Assembly (NCBI GenBank): GCA_949316495.1 | Contig: OX439005.1 | Coordinates: forward strand, 40,980,682 to 41,044,681 | Source of the DNA: Amphiduros pacificus | Taxonomy: Eukaryota; Annelida; Polychaeta; Phyllodocida; Hesionidae | Direction of reading: 5' to 3' | Length of the DNA stretch: 64,000 nt | Shown: positions 9,398 through 19,545 of the stretch, piece after piece | Layout: every line of letters starts with the position of its first letter | How positions within the stretch are numbered: the stretch's first letter is position 1 | Notes under the pieces: model-generated | The model's database searches: none | What the model was told of the DNA's origin: nothing | The model's input: only the letters and a program-made list of their open reading frames with translations | Made by a program: the position numbers and the translations under genes

Positions 9398-11833
9398 TTA
9401 TCTCCCCTTCTCATTCAACCCGTTTGGTATGAATGTCCTCAACTTGTCTATCCATTCCAGTTCTCTGGCAATCCGTGTCTGGTCGTGTGGAGTTGGTTTT
9501 TTGTATAGAATGTATACTACCTGGAATTCCATGTCACCTATACTGTGACCTGGTAGGTTGAAGTGGTGGCCTGTTGCTTGGTCACATTCTTTTCTCCGTA
9601 TGTAGCCTAAATGTTCATTGATTCGTTCTTTGAAAGTTCTGTAAGTTTCTCCTACATATTGTTTCTTGCACTGTTTGCAAGTAATTAGGTAGACTAGATT
9701 TCTTGTATTACAGGTGTATTTGTCTGGAGCTTTGTATTCCCGTCCAGTGATGGAGCTGCGCACTGTTTTGTGCGTTCTACATGATAGGCAAAATTGGCAC
9801 CTCCATGGTCTTCTGCAAGGTGGTGCAGTTGGTTTAGGTGTTTTGGTTGTGGTGTTGCAAGCAGCCCGGACTAGCTTGTCTGAGATGTTTTTTGGACGTC
9901 TGAATGCTACCAGGGGTTTCTCTGGGAAAGCATCCTTGTTGACGGACAGTTTCAGTAGGGGCCAATACTTCCCTAATATGCTGTGGAAGTTGGGGTTGGC
10001 CTCGTTGTAGGTGACTACTAGTGGTGTCTTGGATTGCTGTTCCGTTGGTTTGTCTTTTGGTTTCAGCAGATCATCCCGGTTTGTGTTTCTTGCCCTCATT
10101 CTCGAGGATTCTAAGATATCGGTTGGATATCCCCTTCTTTGATAGTCTTCTTTTCTTAGTTCAGAATGTAAATCATAATCTTCAATATGTGTACAGTTCC
10201 TTCTGATCCTCAGAAATTCCCCATAGGGCCCGCCTGTTTTGCAGTGTTTGGGATGTGAGGAGGTATAGTGTAGGTAATTGTGCGTGTCCGTGTCTTTGGT
10301 ATAAAGGTCGGTATAAATGGTGCCGTTTGCGCCGTCGACCTTTACCAGAGTGTCAAGAAACTCCACCTCGATCTTAGAATGTTTTGAGGTGAACTTGATT
10401 TTCTCATGCGCGGAGTTGCAGTATTCAATGAAGTCTAGGAGTTTCCCTTCTCCTTGGTCGAATACCATAAAGATGTCGTCTATATACCTGAGGTACAGGG
10501 CTGGTTTAGACGGGGCGTTCTTTAGGAGTTTTTCCTCTAAGTGTGCCATAAAAAGGTTGGCATATGAAGGTGCTACTTTTGTGCCCATTGCTGTACCTCC
10601 TGTTTGTAGGTAATGTTCACCATTAAAAGTGAAGTTATTCATTTTTAGTACTGCCTCTAGGAGGTTCATTAGGCTTTTGATTGAAGCCCTACCTGTGTAA
10701 TTTTTTACCAAACACCTGTATACTGCGTTAAGTCCTTCGTTATGAGGGATGTTTGTATACAGGCTAGTCACATCCATTGTGGCTACAATGATTTCATTAG
10801 TGCTATGGAAAGAGGAGATCTTCCTAATGAAATCTGTGGTGTCTCTTACATAAGAGGTGGTTTCTTTTACAAAGGGTTTGATGTGCTCGTCAACGAAAGC
10901 AGAGATTTGTTCTGTGGGAGACCCATTTCCACTGATAATGGGTCTTCCTACGACCTTTTTCTTGTGTATTTTTGGTAGGAAATAAAATTTGGCTGTTCTT
11001 GCCTCATGGGGACACAACGACATATAAACGTCATTGTCTATTTCGTCCTGATCATACATTTTATTCAGTATGTCCCTAACACAAGATTGGTGGTGTTCTG
11101 TGAGGTCGTGTGCCGTTCTGACATAAAAGTTCATGTCGTTCAGTTGTCTTTCTGCTTCTTTTTTATAGTCTTCAGTGTCCATGACCACTATGGCAGAGCC
11201 TTTGTCTGCCTTTTTTATAGTGATCATTTGATTGTTACTTAGGGATTCTAAGGCGTTTTTTTCCTCTTTGTTGAGGTTTTGGGTACGGGGGGCCCTTGGG
11301 ACAAATTGTTCAATGTCCCTTTGTATACATTTGAAGAAGGTTTCGAGCACAGGGTCTCGAGAGGTGGATTTTGGTTCCCATGTGCTTTTTGGTTTAAACT
11401 TAGACTGGGGATCCGAGACTGGTGGGGCAGTGTTGGTAATGTTGGGATTGTTTGTAGGAGCAAAATGAGTGGTGATGCTCGGTTGGGAATTGGGGGTTGT
11501 GTCTCGATTTACTGGGGGTTCCGGGTCAGAATCGTGCCAAAAAGATTTGAGTCTCATCCTCCTAAAAAAGGATCTCAAGTCAGACTGAATTTCATGGTTC
11601 TTAGGTTCACCTGGGGTTGGGCAGAACTTGAGTCCCTTTAAGAGGGTGTTTCTCTCATTGTCTGTCAAGTCATGGCTTGACAGGTTGATGACTGAGCGTT
11701 CATCCTTGTTTTCAAGGTTGATATTGACACTTTTATCAAAGAACGAAATCGATATTGTTTGGTTTTGAACTATTTTATTTTTTCTAGTTACATTGGGATT
11801 CATTGCGGGGAGACATTCATTGAAATTGTCCAT
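9398..11833 (-). CDS. Penelope-like RT and GIY-YIG endonuclease (truncated unit)
   Basis: Same 811-aa sequence as the ORF at 3589-6024, shifted by 5809 bp, with the YIDD and GIY-YIG motifs intact. It lies in the upstream, 5'-truncated unit, so the RT region is whole although the element start is missing. Confidence 0.94.
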   Translation of the reverse strand: MDNFNECLPAMNPNVTRKNKIVQNQTISISFFDKSVNINLENKDERSVINLSSHDLTDNERNTLLKGLKFCPTPGEPKNHEIQSDLRSFFRRMRLKSFWHDSDPEPPVNRDTTPNSQPSITTHFAPTNNPNITNTAPPVSDPQSKFKPKSTWEPKSTSRDPVLETFFKCIQRDIEQFVPRAPRTQNLNKEEKNALESLSNNQMITIKKADKGSAIVVMDTEDYKKEAERQLNDMNFYVRTAHDLTEHHQSCVRDILNKMYDQDEIDNDVYMSLCPHEARTAKFYFLPKIHKKKVVGRPIISGNGSPTEQISAFVDEHIKPFVKETTSYVRDTTDFIRKISSFHSTNEIIVATMDVTSLYTNIPHNEGLNAVYRCLVKNYTGRASIKSLMNLLEAVLKMNNFTFNGEHYLQTGGTAMGTKVAPSYANLFMAHLEEKLLKNAPSKPALYLRYIDDIFMVFDQGEGKLLDFIEYCNSAHEKIKFTSKHSKIEVEFLDTLVKVDGANGTIYTDLYTKDTDTHNYLHYTSSHPKHCKTGGPYGEFLRIRRNCTHIEDYDLHSELRKEDYQRRGYPTDILESSRMRARNTNRDDLLKPKDKPTEQQSKTPLVVTYNEANPNFHSILGKYWPLLKLSVNKDAFPEKPLVAFRRPKNISDKLVRAACNTTTKTPKPTAPPCRRPWRCQFCLSCRTHKTVRSSITGREYKAPDKYTCNTRNLVYLITCKQCKKQYVGETYRTFKERINEHLGYIRRKECDQATGHHFNLPGHSIGDMEFQVVYILYKKPTPHDQTRIARELEWIDKLRTFIPNGLNEKGR

Positions 11834-11969
11834 AGTATCGGAGGTGTCTTCCTCCGATTGTTCATTTGTATTGTTACTATTGTTCTTGTTGAGTTTATTG
11901 TTCTTTGGGGACACTGTCCATTTCTGTGTTTGTATTGTGTCCCTTTGTGTTTGCCCAAAGTGACCTTTT

Positions 11970-12446
11970 TCAACTGAACAAGTTGATGAGGTCACCGATT
12001 GTGGGCTTTTTGGCGTTCTTTTTATTGGTGGACCCCTTGTTGTTGGGAATCCTGCGTTTGGCTTCCTTTGTGATCCTATTACGAAACTTGGCCTCCTGTT
12101 TCGTAGGGATGGTCTTGCTTTTTCTGTTTCTTGGGACGCCGAGGGATTCTTCCTCGGTCCGCTCAAGATCGTAAGCGAATCGCTTACGTTGCCGGTTGGA
12201 TTCTTCGACTCTAACCCGGTTCGCCACCGTGGTGGCGGCGGCCTGGGCTTCGGTGAGACATTCGTTGTCAACTTTAGAGCCAAGGTCTTTCCATGCGGCG
12301 TCGGCGATGTGTTTGTTGGTCGTCGACATGTATTGTGCGTGTGTGGTCTCCATTTGTAGAAGTTCAGTTTCAAATTTGCATACTTTCTCCCGCCATGTTT
12401 TGGAGAAATTTGAGTCGCTTGCGCCACTCGGCGGACTGATTTTGAT
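11970..12446 (-). CDS. Penelope-like ORF1 exon 2 (truncated unit)
   Basis: Copy of 6161-6637 shifted by 5809 bp. The intron (12447-12844) and the remaining part of exon 1 (12845-13113) are also kept. Exon 1 lacks its first 58 or so codons, including the start, because the unit breaks at 13113. Confidence 0.6.
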   Translation of the reverse strand: MKISPPSGASDSNFSKTWREKVCKFETELLQMETTHAQYMSTTNKHIADAAWKDLGSKVDNECLTEAQAAATTVANRVRVEESNRQRKRFAYDLERTEEESLGVPRNRKSKTIPTKQEAKFRNRITKEAKRRIPNNKGSTNKKNAKKPTIGDLINLFS

Positions 12447-13384
12447 CTGTAATAAGAGACATCAGAAACTATATTGTTCATAGTACAAGGCATTATCTTT
12501 TGTTGCCGGGGTTTAAGACTCCCGTTTGATAATGTGCTCGAGATTGTATTAAAATCCCGAATCGGGTGCACGGGCTTCGTGTTAGAAGGCCGCCCGGGCG
12601 AGCTATACGAATGCAGCCAGAGATTAAGTACACAATGGGACGTGTGTATTGTTTCCCTTGACAGGAGGCATTGTTCCCGTGGGCGATTGTTTAAGCTGCA
12701 ATAGGTATATAATGGCCATTGTTTACTGGTGTTTGTGGCCTGTTGGACAATACTGCACTGTTGTATTGTCTTTACGAACCTCATAAGATGGTTGTTATGG
12801 GTGATATTATATAGGAGAATATATAGAAGTTGGTTTCTTTTTACCTTGAGGCGGCGTGGTATTACGTGGCCGTCCATGGCTGCGTATTTCAGCAGTGAGG
12901 TGTGAATAGCATGGTACCGTGCGTGCCTTGCTAGGGCATTCCTTGCTCGCTTGTAGATACCCTCATGGGCCGTTGGGATGTTTGGCCTCCCTTTCTTGGC
13001 TGGAGGGGCGTTGTCGTCTGAACGCTTGCGTTTCGCGTTAGAAGACGACAGCCCGGAGGACCCTTCCCCAAGGGGGTTTTCTTGATGTTTGAGATAAGCC
13101 TGGAAGGCCTCCCTAGATATATTTAATAGTCAAAGCCCTTTGACTACCAATGCAATCAGGTTGACCTTCACCTGTAAGAAGATAACAGCATGCCAAACGA
13201 CTATGTCCTAGTCCAATACCACTTAAACCTGAATCTTCTCTTCAGGTCTTTCTAAAAGTATTTTTAGTCTTAGCAAGAACAGGTTTGATTTAATGCAACT
13301 TATCAATTTCTCAATGTAATTGCTATTTAAAATGCAAACAAAACAAAAAACAGCAACATATTTATTAAACTCTGTACTATATCA

Positions 13385-13715
13385 TTCGGTCAATGTATCC
13401 AATTCTGCTTTGGCAGCTTGGTAAGCAGCTTTATTTCTTTGGATACTAATATGACTGGGGACCCAATAAAATTGAATGTCTTTATTTTCCTGAGTACAAT
13501 ATTGTTTTCCTAATCAGCAGACAAGTATCTTGTTAGTTATATCATCTGGTAAATCACTAATGCAGACTACAAAGAGGGCAGGGCCAAGGACACTGCCTTG
13601 GGGGATGCCACAAATGGCCAGTCTGAGTAACACTGTGGCCACTGTGTTTATGGTCCGACAAAAGCATTTAATCCAAATGTGCATAACTATGAGTTTAATC
13701 CAATTATCCATAAGT
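13385..13715 (-). mobile_element. LINE relic with RT and RNase H fragments
   Basis: On the minus strand, 13711-13514 codes for an RT piece with GIPQGSVLGPALF and the start of the next block. It is followed at about 13505-13385 by an RNase H-like piece whose translation includes IQFYWVPSHISIQRNKAAY. RT and RNase H are normally several hundred residues apart, so a large internal deletion has occurred. It belongs to an RNase H-bearing LINE clade and is dead. Confidence 0.7.
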
Positions 13716-14517
13716 TTTGGCCTTGTTCATGCGAATATACATTTTAATGCCAAGTTTGGCACAATTTAAGGAAATCCAATTGTCACAAATCATTTCTCCA
13801 TGAGCATTAACAGGTTTATCCCAACCTATCTAGTCCTAACTTGATATCTAACAGAAGTGTATATTCTGTCTAGTTTCTGCATTCACCCCGGCTAAAACAT
13901 TTTAACCCAATAACATAAACCAGATTTTAATCAAAACTTTTGGAAACACACCCAATACTTGAGGGGTCTTAAAATACTTAACAAGACTCACAACACCGTC
14001 GATAATAAACTGCAGATAACAAAGCTTTTAGATACTTTATTAGGTCTATAATATCGGAAAATACGAAACATAATATTGGAAGACAAGACTGTAAATGTGC
14101 ATTTTTATCATAAAGTTTCATCGTGTATCGTGTTATTAAAGTTTACATTTTACCTTATATCATTAATTATATATTGCCTTTTAATTAATCATACAATGCC
14201 TTTTCATAATCTGGTTACCTGTGTTTAACAAGTTAAATATCTTATGTCAGTTATATATGTCAATCCAGGAAAAACATTTTTTTACGTCATTATTAAACAT
14301 TTGTTATCATTGGCCGAGTCCATGTTAGCCGAGTCACACACACGTGAAATAAATAGCAAGACAAATGTCTGTATATTCACTGTTTGTGTTTTTAAATGAT
14401 ATTCTTTCCTACATAAGTCTAAAAGGAATATTGAGTTCCGACCAAATTATAGGAATAAGCTTTCCATAATTCAAAAAAAGTTTGTGACATTACAGTTTTA
14501 ATGACCTGCTTTATAAG
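13716..14517. other. Upstream region of the receptor-like gene
   Basis: AT-rich, with no ORF or repeat recognised. It must hold the promoter and 5' UTR of the receptor-like gene if that gene is transcribed from its original start. No clear TATA box or other element could be singled out. Confidence 0.3.
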
Positions 14518-14562
14518 ATGGCAGCTACCATAAGCAACTCTTCCGAGGAACTTTCCATTGAT
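14518..14562 (+). CDS. Seven-helix receptor-like gene, exon 1, part before transposon
   Basis: ATG 14518 has a good context (AAGATGG). It codes for 15 residues including an N-glycosylation site (NSS, 7-9), as expected for a short extracellular N-terminus. The frame is cut at 14562 by a DNA transposon (14563-18412). Removing the element and one copy of the 6-bp ATTGAT duplication joins it in frame to 18419-18704. The full gene would be 966 nt in two exons, 321 aa. Confidence 0.65.
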
Positions 14563-15022
14563 GAGGCCCATATAGGGGGGGTCTGATGCTATGTGTTATG
14601 TGGAAATTTCACAATTTTGCTATGTGGAATATTTAGTCAAATGCTATGTGGAATAGTTGAGGTCAGTGCTATATGCTATATAGAAATCATTGCCAATGCT
14701 ATATGCTATATGAAATTAATCACTTATTGCTATATATAATAATGATCTATAATGTAAATCATTGAGCCAGACAGCCATAATTAGTATTCTGGAATTACAT
14801 TTATTCAATATCTACTATATTTGCTGAAGTACATCAGAATTGTTACGTAATTCATGTTTCACAATGCTTTGTATGTCAAATATTTTTTATCTAACCAACA
14901 CATGGCAGTCAAAATGACAAGATGCATGTACATATGCTCATATGATTGATTTCAAGACTACATTCACTTTATATTTCACATTTGGTTGATAAGGCAACTG
15001 TGCCATTAGAGAAAATCATTAG

Positions 15023-15346
15023 TTTGTTTGTTTGTTTGTTTGGGGTTTTACATCACTTTCAACAATATTTCAGTCATTTCGTGATGAGACCTACTTGTAG
15101 CAGATATAGTGCTGCCTCACTGAATTGTCATGTCGCAGGTCCTTGACATGACAATCCACCCGGTCACAGATTTACAAGGACAACGGGTTAACCCTTTAGG
15201 CACGGGCCTCAGCTCATGTGTGAAATTGTATCATGAGTTCAATCCTGGCATGGCCGGGGTTCGAACCCACAACCTTTGGATCACCACAGAGGAACTGGTG
15301 CTAATAAGCTGGCTCTCTAACCAACTGAGCCACGGCCCATGGCCCT
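15023..15346 (-). mobile_element. tRNA-derived SINE inside the DNA transposon
   Basis: Near full-length copy of the SINE at 532-836 in reverse orientation. The GTTT-type tail complement is at 15023-15042 and the B and A boxes lie near 15250-15335. AAAATCATTAG is duplicated at 15012-15022 and 15347-15357. The insertion is younger than the host transposon. Confidence 0.88.
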
Positions 15347-15442
15347 AAAATCATTAGAAGAACACAATGTGATTATACAGTGATAACATGAATAGACCTT
15401 ACAATACCATTAATAGTCAACCACCCTGTACATCATGTACCT

Positions 15443-16411
15443 TTAATCTGTGAAATATAAAAAGTTGGTGTCTACTTTCTGGCGCCTAGCTCGTCCATAT
15501 CGTGACATGGTTGGGGCAGGAATATCTCTTTCCTCATGTTCCTGGGGGATGTCTTCCTCTCCAGGTGCAATTACATCCCCAGAGTAATGTATACTTGTCA
15601 GTATATCTGTTAGGATATCAGCAGTAACTAGTATTTTGTCTTTTTGGATGGTGCATTCATCTGAATCAACTGTGTAGAGAATATTTTGACACTGGACTTG
15701 CAGAATCTCTGAGAAGTGAAAAAGTATGGGATCATCTGATGACTGATGGAAGATGGAACACTTGATAGTCTGGCAATCATGGAGATGATTAATGTGTTCT
15801 GGTGGTTCCATAGTTGTAGCGAGATATGCAGAACCACAACCATACTCTGATACAGAGGATGGTTTAATGCAGTAGAGGTGGAGTCTATCCTGTCTTGCTG
15901 TGTTGGGTGTATCTACATATCCAGTTCCATCTTGGACAAGATCACTGTACTGCAATGGCTTAGGAGTTGGCTCTTTTGCCACATAGGCAGACAATGGTAG
16001 TGTTCCTGGCTTATCCTTTGTTGTCAGATTGCGTACTGTTACCTGTTTAACACTCTGACCATTTCTTCTGGCAAAAGCCCTTAAATCTGACAGCTGGGAC
16101 TTGGTAAGGTGTACTCGAGGTTGAGGAGCCATGCTTGTCAGATTATTGAAACCTATCTGTCTCTGCACTACAGGATAGAAAGGCTGTTTCTCACTAGTGA
16201 CATAGTGAAAGGCTACACCAGAAAGTTTTTTAAGCAACTCGCGTGTACATCTTCCAAATCGTTGAGCAAACTCTGTAACAAGAGGCATGTCACTTGCACC
16301 TCCCCGCATTTCTGAAAAGAGGTTCTCAGTTACAAGAGTTGTCAGACTTGACACATTCACCCTGTATCCTGGATTTACCTTACATATGAGTGAATGGAGG
16401 GACTTGAGACA
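15443..16411 (-). CDS. C-terminal half of the NHL-propeller transposon gene
   Basis: Continues the frame of the propeller ORF directly after one TAA codon. It starts with a region including SLTTLVTENLFSEMRGG and DMPLVTEFAQRFGRC. The ENLFSEMR block recalls the ENFF-x-IR motif around the catalytic Glu of P/hAT-like transposases, but no Asp motifs were found. The tail is acidic and ends RRQKVDTNFLYF. I have seen this type of protein in invertebrate genomes but know no function for it. The single stop could be a true terminator, read-through, or decay. Confidence 0.55.
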   Translation of the reverse strand, partial: CLKSLHSLICKVNPGYRVNVSSLTTLVTENLFSEMRGGASDMPLVTEFAQRFGRCTRELLKKLSGVAFHYVTSEKQPFYPVVQRQIGFNNLTSMAPQPRVHLTKSQLSDLRAFARRNGQSVKQVTVRNLTTKDKPGTLPLSAYVAKEPTPKPLQYSDLVQDGTGYVDTPNTARQDRLHLYCIKPSSVSEYGCGSAYLATTMEPPEHINHLHDCQTIKCSIFHQSSDDPILFHFSEILQVQCQNILYTVDSDECTIQKDKILVTADILTDILTSIHYSGDVIAPGEEDIPQEHEERDIPAPTMSRYGRARRQKVDTNFLYFTD

Positions 16412-18061
16412 TTACAGTTGCCATCTTATGTCTCTTCCTGTCTGTACAGACAGTGCTCCTTCTGGACCTTGTGGCTCTCTTTGAATCTCGTAATGTGTCT
16501 GGATCTTTTTCTTTTCTGCATCAATAAGGTCCAGGCAATGACCTATTCTATCTATGGCTTCTGGTAGGGACACACTCTCTTTGTCTTCCTTTGTAGTGTG
16601 AAGACCCCAAGTCCGAGTATATTGTCTTAACATCTCTAAAAAAGAAGCAATATCTTTACCAGGAGTTGTCATCTTCACATATCCTGTGGAGGAATCTGTA
16701 ATGAAGATTGTGTTCTCTTCAACACATATCCCAGCAGGCTCATCAAGGCTGCAGTTTGCCCCATCTTGTGTTCTGCCATTACCACACACAACTTCAACTA
16801 CTGGGTTGTTGTGGTCTTGGTCATTGTTGATCTTTATCCTCTTGACTGTCTTTTCTTTTCTGTCTGTTACAATGATGCTGCCATGTTGGAGAGCCACACC
16901 ATGGAAACACTGGCCATCATTGGTGTCGATAACTGTAGAAATGGATTCAGGGTCATAGAGTTGATCAGGTCTATGTCTATGTAGCACTGATAGACCTCCT
17001 TCGTGTGTGAAATACATACATGTATCCGTAACACATATACCATACAACGATGTTGTATTTACACTGATGCACTGAAGGACATCTCCATTTAGACACAAAC
17101 CATCTGCTGTAATGGTCATGAGGATGATTTTGGATTGACCACTGTCAGCTACATATAGCATTCCCCTATGAGACTGAAGTGCTGTTGGACATTTGAGATA
17201 TCCTTCTGGTAATTGTAGAACATGCACTTCTTGTTTCCTGGGTCCAGTACCCTGCAGGAGGTACCTTTTCTTTTTCTTCATCCAGACTGACAACTTTGAC
17301 TGTAACTGCTCCTTTCTTAATTTTGCATCATCTTTCTTTAAGACTTTTCTCTCCTTAAGGGCTTTCTTCAGCTTCTCTGCACTCATTGTCTGGGCATTAA
17401 GCATGACATCACCCCCCAAATCAATGCAATATATACTACCACTTTCTGCATCCGCAATATATGCTATGCCAAGCATGTATGCTACTGCGATTGGCCTTTT
17501 AAGACCTTGTGCAAGTTCACTGACATCCACAGGATAATGTAGTCTGGCTGAAAATAGAGCCTTCTTTCTGATGTCTGTGAATAACAAAGATCCATGTGGT
17601 CCAAGACATATATCAGTTATTGATTCTGTCATGCCAGCCTTGTTACCATCATAGAGTCTATATTTCTCAGGTATGATGGTATGAGTGACTGTTTTCACAT
17701 TTTCATGAATGATTCTGATAAGTGATTTTGATGATATTTGAAGCATGGCATCAACATCCATCCTGTCACGTAATCTACATGCTGATAATGATAAATGAGG
17801 CTGAATCGTATCACATAGGTTTGGATCTGATCGCAAGACACGGAGCTGGTCAAATGTAGTTTCCCTGGCTACAGAAATTTCAAATGACCAAGTCTTTGCT
17901 GGTGCTGGACCTGGTTGACAGCCACCACTGTCACTACTTGACAGCTTGTACACCAGGGCTGTCACTGGAATAATCTGAATCTTTTCATCAACATGATCAA
18001 GATCAAGTTTCTGCTTTTTTTCTTGACCAGCTCCATCTCCATCTTCACAGAAGCTGCTGTA
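16412..18061 (-). CDS. NHL-repeat beta-propeller ORF of the DNA transposon
   Basis: Open frame of about 549 codons with no ATG near its start; the first in-frame ATG is at 17761, so an upstream exon is probable. The translation has repeated NHL-type blades with blocks such as ITDICLGPHGSLLFTD, GIAYIADAESGSIYCIDL, GMLYVADSGQSKIILM and PAGICVEENTIFITD, which suggest a propeller. A basic coiled region (Lys-rich) interrupts the blades in the middle. The frame meets a single TAA at 16412 and then continues in frame into the next ORF, so the two are probably one gene with one stop. Role unknown. Confidence 0.7.
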   Translation of the reverse strand, partial: YSSFCEDGDGAGQEKKQKLDLDHVDEKIQIIPVTALVYKLSSSDSGGCQPGPAPAKTWSFEISVARETTFDQLRVLRSDPNLCDTIQPHLSLSACRLRDRMDVDAMLQISSKSLIRIIHENVKTVTHTIIPEKYRLYDGNKAGMTESITDICLGPHGSLLFTDIRKKALFSARLHYPVDVSELAQGLKRPIAVAYMLGIAYIADAESGSIYCIDLGGDVMLNAQTMSAEKLKKALKERKVLKKDDAKLRKEQLQSKLSVWMKKKKRYLLQGTGPRKQEVHVLQLPEGYLKCPTALQSHRGMLYVADSGQSKIILMTITADGLCLNGDVLQCISVNTTSLYGICVTDTCMYFTHEGGLSVLHRHRPDQLYDPESISTVIDTNDGQCFHGVALQHGSIIVTDRKEKTVKRIKINNDQDHNNPVVEVVCGNGRTQDGANCSLDEPAGICVEENTIFITDSSTGYVKMTTPGKDIASFLEMLRQYTRTWGLHTTKEDKESVSLPEAIDRIGHCLDLIDAEKKKIQTHYEIQREPQGPEGALSVQTGRDIRWQL

Positions 18062-18412
18062 TCATCATATACCTCTGGGACATCCAGTCTTACCCTCATG
18101 TATCAATACAAAACAGTGTGTCATCTCTATAGAGGTCTATTACTCTGCCCTCTATGGGGAAAATGGGGTTCATAATTCTGTCACCAGAGGTCACTGAAGG
18201 AGTAACTTATTCACTTTATATTGACTCTTACCATTTTCTGGTGACCATATCTTGCTGAATGTGGTATTTATTTTTCTTTAATTTTAAAAATTCATGCTAT
18301 GAAGATATGAAAAATAGAAGCCAATGCTATGTGCTATGTGGAAGTGAGGACCCTTTGCTATGCTATTTTTGCCTCAATGCTATGTGCTATGAGGAAACCC
18401 TATCGCGGCCTC

Positions 18413-18704
18413 ATTGATGATAGAGGCACGAGGTTCAGAGGAGTGTGGGCTGTGGTGCACCTCATCCCGTATCTACCCTTACCTATCATGACACTGATCC
18501 ACGTGTGCACCAGACATATGGGTCGGAGTTCTGCCACTGGGGGCAGCACTGTGCCTCGAGGTCCGGGCAAGCCTCGCCCTATCATCCTTCTCCTCACAGC
18601 ATCTATTTTGGTCCATTTCGTCGCTTCCACATTGGAGTCTGTCAAGCAAACTTTCTTCCCAGCTGATGATGTGAATAGCATAACATCAATCAACTTTGGC
18701 GTCA
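18413..18704 (+). CDS. Seven-helix receptor-like gene, exon 1, part after transposon
   Basis: Continues the receptor frame after the ATTGAT duplication. It codes for predicted TM1 (residues 23-45, around AVVHLIPYLPLPIMTLI), a basic Gly/Pro-rich loop, and TM2 (70-89, IILLLTASILVHFVAST). It ends at 18704 in phase 1 before a strong donor (GTCA then GTAAGTATC). The frame is also open upstream into the transposon end, with ATG codons at 18329 and 18389, so a new start supplied by the transposon is possible. Confidence 0.72.
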
Positions 18705-19389
18705 GTAAGTATCAATCATTATTACAAAAAGAGATATGGAATACAATATTCAGCTCGATTACTTATATACTTGCAAACATACACCTCCCCTTTTTTTGGT
18801 TTCATTCATCTTTCCAAGATGTTCAGTTGGATTTCTGAACTTATTGTTTATTGGGTAAGTCAATAACTTAATAATATTTGCTTCTTAACACAAATTCAAC
18901 AATTTAAGGAAGGCTTTAAACATTTTTGAAGAGATCTTTAGATGACCGAAACATATTTAAATTGGATAGTCTTAAAGCCAAACCTTTATGGTAACTAGAA
19001 AATGCCACATACCTAATTCATCAACATTTTCAAATATTTTAGGATATTTTGGTCATGTTTAACATATTCTTTATTAGATAGGATATTCATCCCCGTATCC
19101 CATAGCATTAAGTTAATAATGAACTATCATAAATGAATGACTCGCATATAAAATTATTCTTAATATATGCCGTTAAAGAATAATGTAATTTTCATATCTA
19201 TGTGTTATTGATAAATGACAATTTAATATAGTTATATTCACTGTAAATCAGTGTAAATAAAGCATTATATCATTTTCTAATAATTCACACATCCATTAAT
19301 ATACATATATGTACATTTGTATATAAAGTGGAAAAATGGTGGTCCAGCTGACCGAGAAGAAATATGTGGAGATATGTTGGAATCAGCAT

Positions 19390-19545
19390 CAGGGGTGGGA
19401 CTCAGGGGTGGGACTCAGGGGTGGGACTCAGGGAAGGGACTCAGAGGTGGGACTCAGGGAAGGGACTCAGGGAAGGGACTCAGGGAAGGGACTCAGGGAA
19501 GGGACTCAGGGGTGGGACTCAGGGGTGGGACTCAGGGGTGGGAGA
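19390..19545. repeat. 13-bp G-rich minisatellite
   Basis: About twelve tandem units of GGGACTCAGGGGT or GGGACTCAGGGAA, ending near a GAGCTCTG. The two unit types come in blocks. All three plus-strand frames are open only because of the repeat, so those ORFs are not genes. Confidence 0.95.

Larger units (their letters stand above)
7485..13113 (-). mobile_element. Penelope-like element, 5'-truncated copy (upstream unit of tandem dimer)
   Basis: Second unit, offset by exactly 5809 bp from the first. Its 3' end joins the 5' end of the complete copy at 7484/7485. Its own 5' end breaks off at 13113 inside ORF1 exon 1 and is followed directly by the right-hand copy of the 14-bp target duplication. 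Head-to-tail units with a 5'-truncated upstream member are the classic Penelope arrangement (the so-called pLTR). Here its 3' part supplies the sequence immediately upstream of the complete copy, including a hammerhead ribozyme at 7531-7591. Confidence 0.92.
14563..18412. mobile_element. DNA transposon with NHL-propeller ORF, inserted in receptor exon 1
   Basis: 3850 bp. The ends are imperfect inverted repeats (GAGGCC-nnn-ATAGGG at both ends). ATTGAT is duplicated at 14557-14562 and 18413-18418. Both subterminal regions carry several copies of a TGCTATGTGCTATGTGG-like motif in the same orientation (14582-14720 and 18295-18390), possible transposase-binding sites. Inside are a minus-strand gene (18061-15443) and a SINE. 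The superfamily is not assigned; no DDE core was found, so this may be a non-autonomous or gene-carrying element. Confidence 0.75.

Noticed and set aside
1676-13113. Reading the two 5.8-kb direct repeats as LTRs or as an LTR element
   Set aside because: The repeats are whole elements with Penelope RT and a GIY-YIG endonuclease; no integrase, protease or capsid gene and no LTR-type ends are present.
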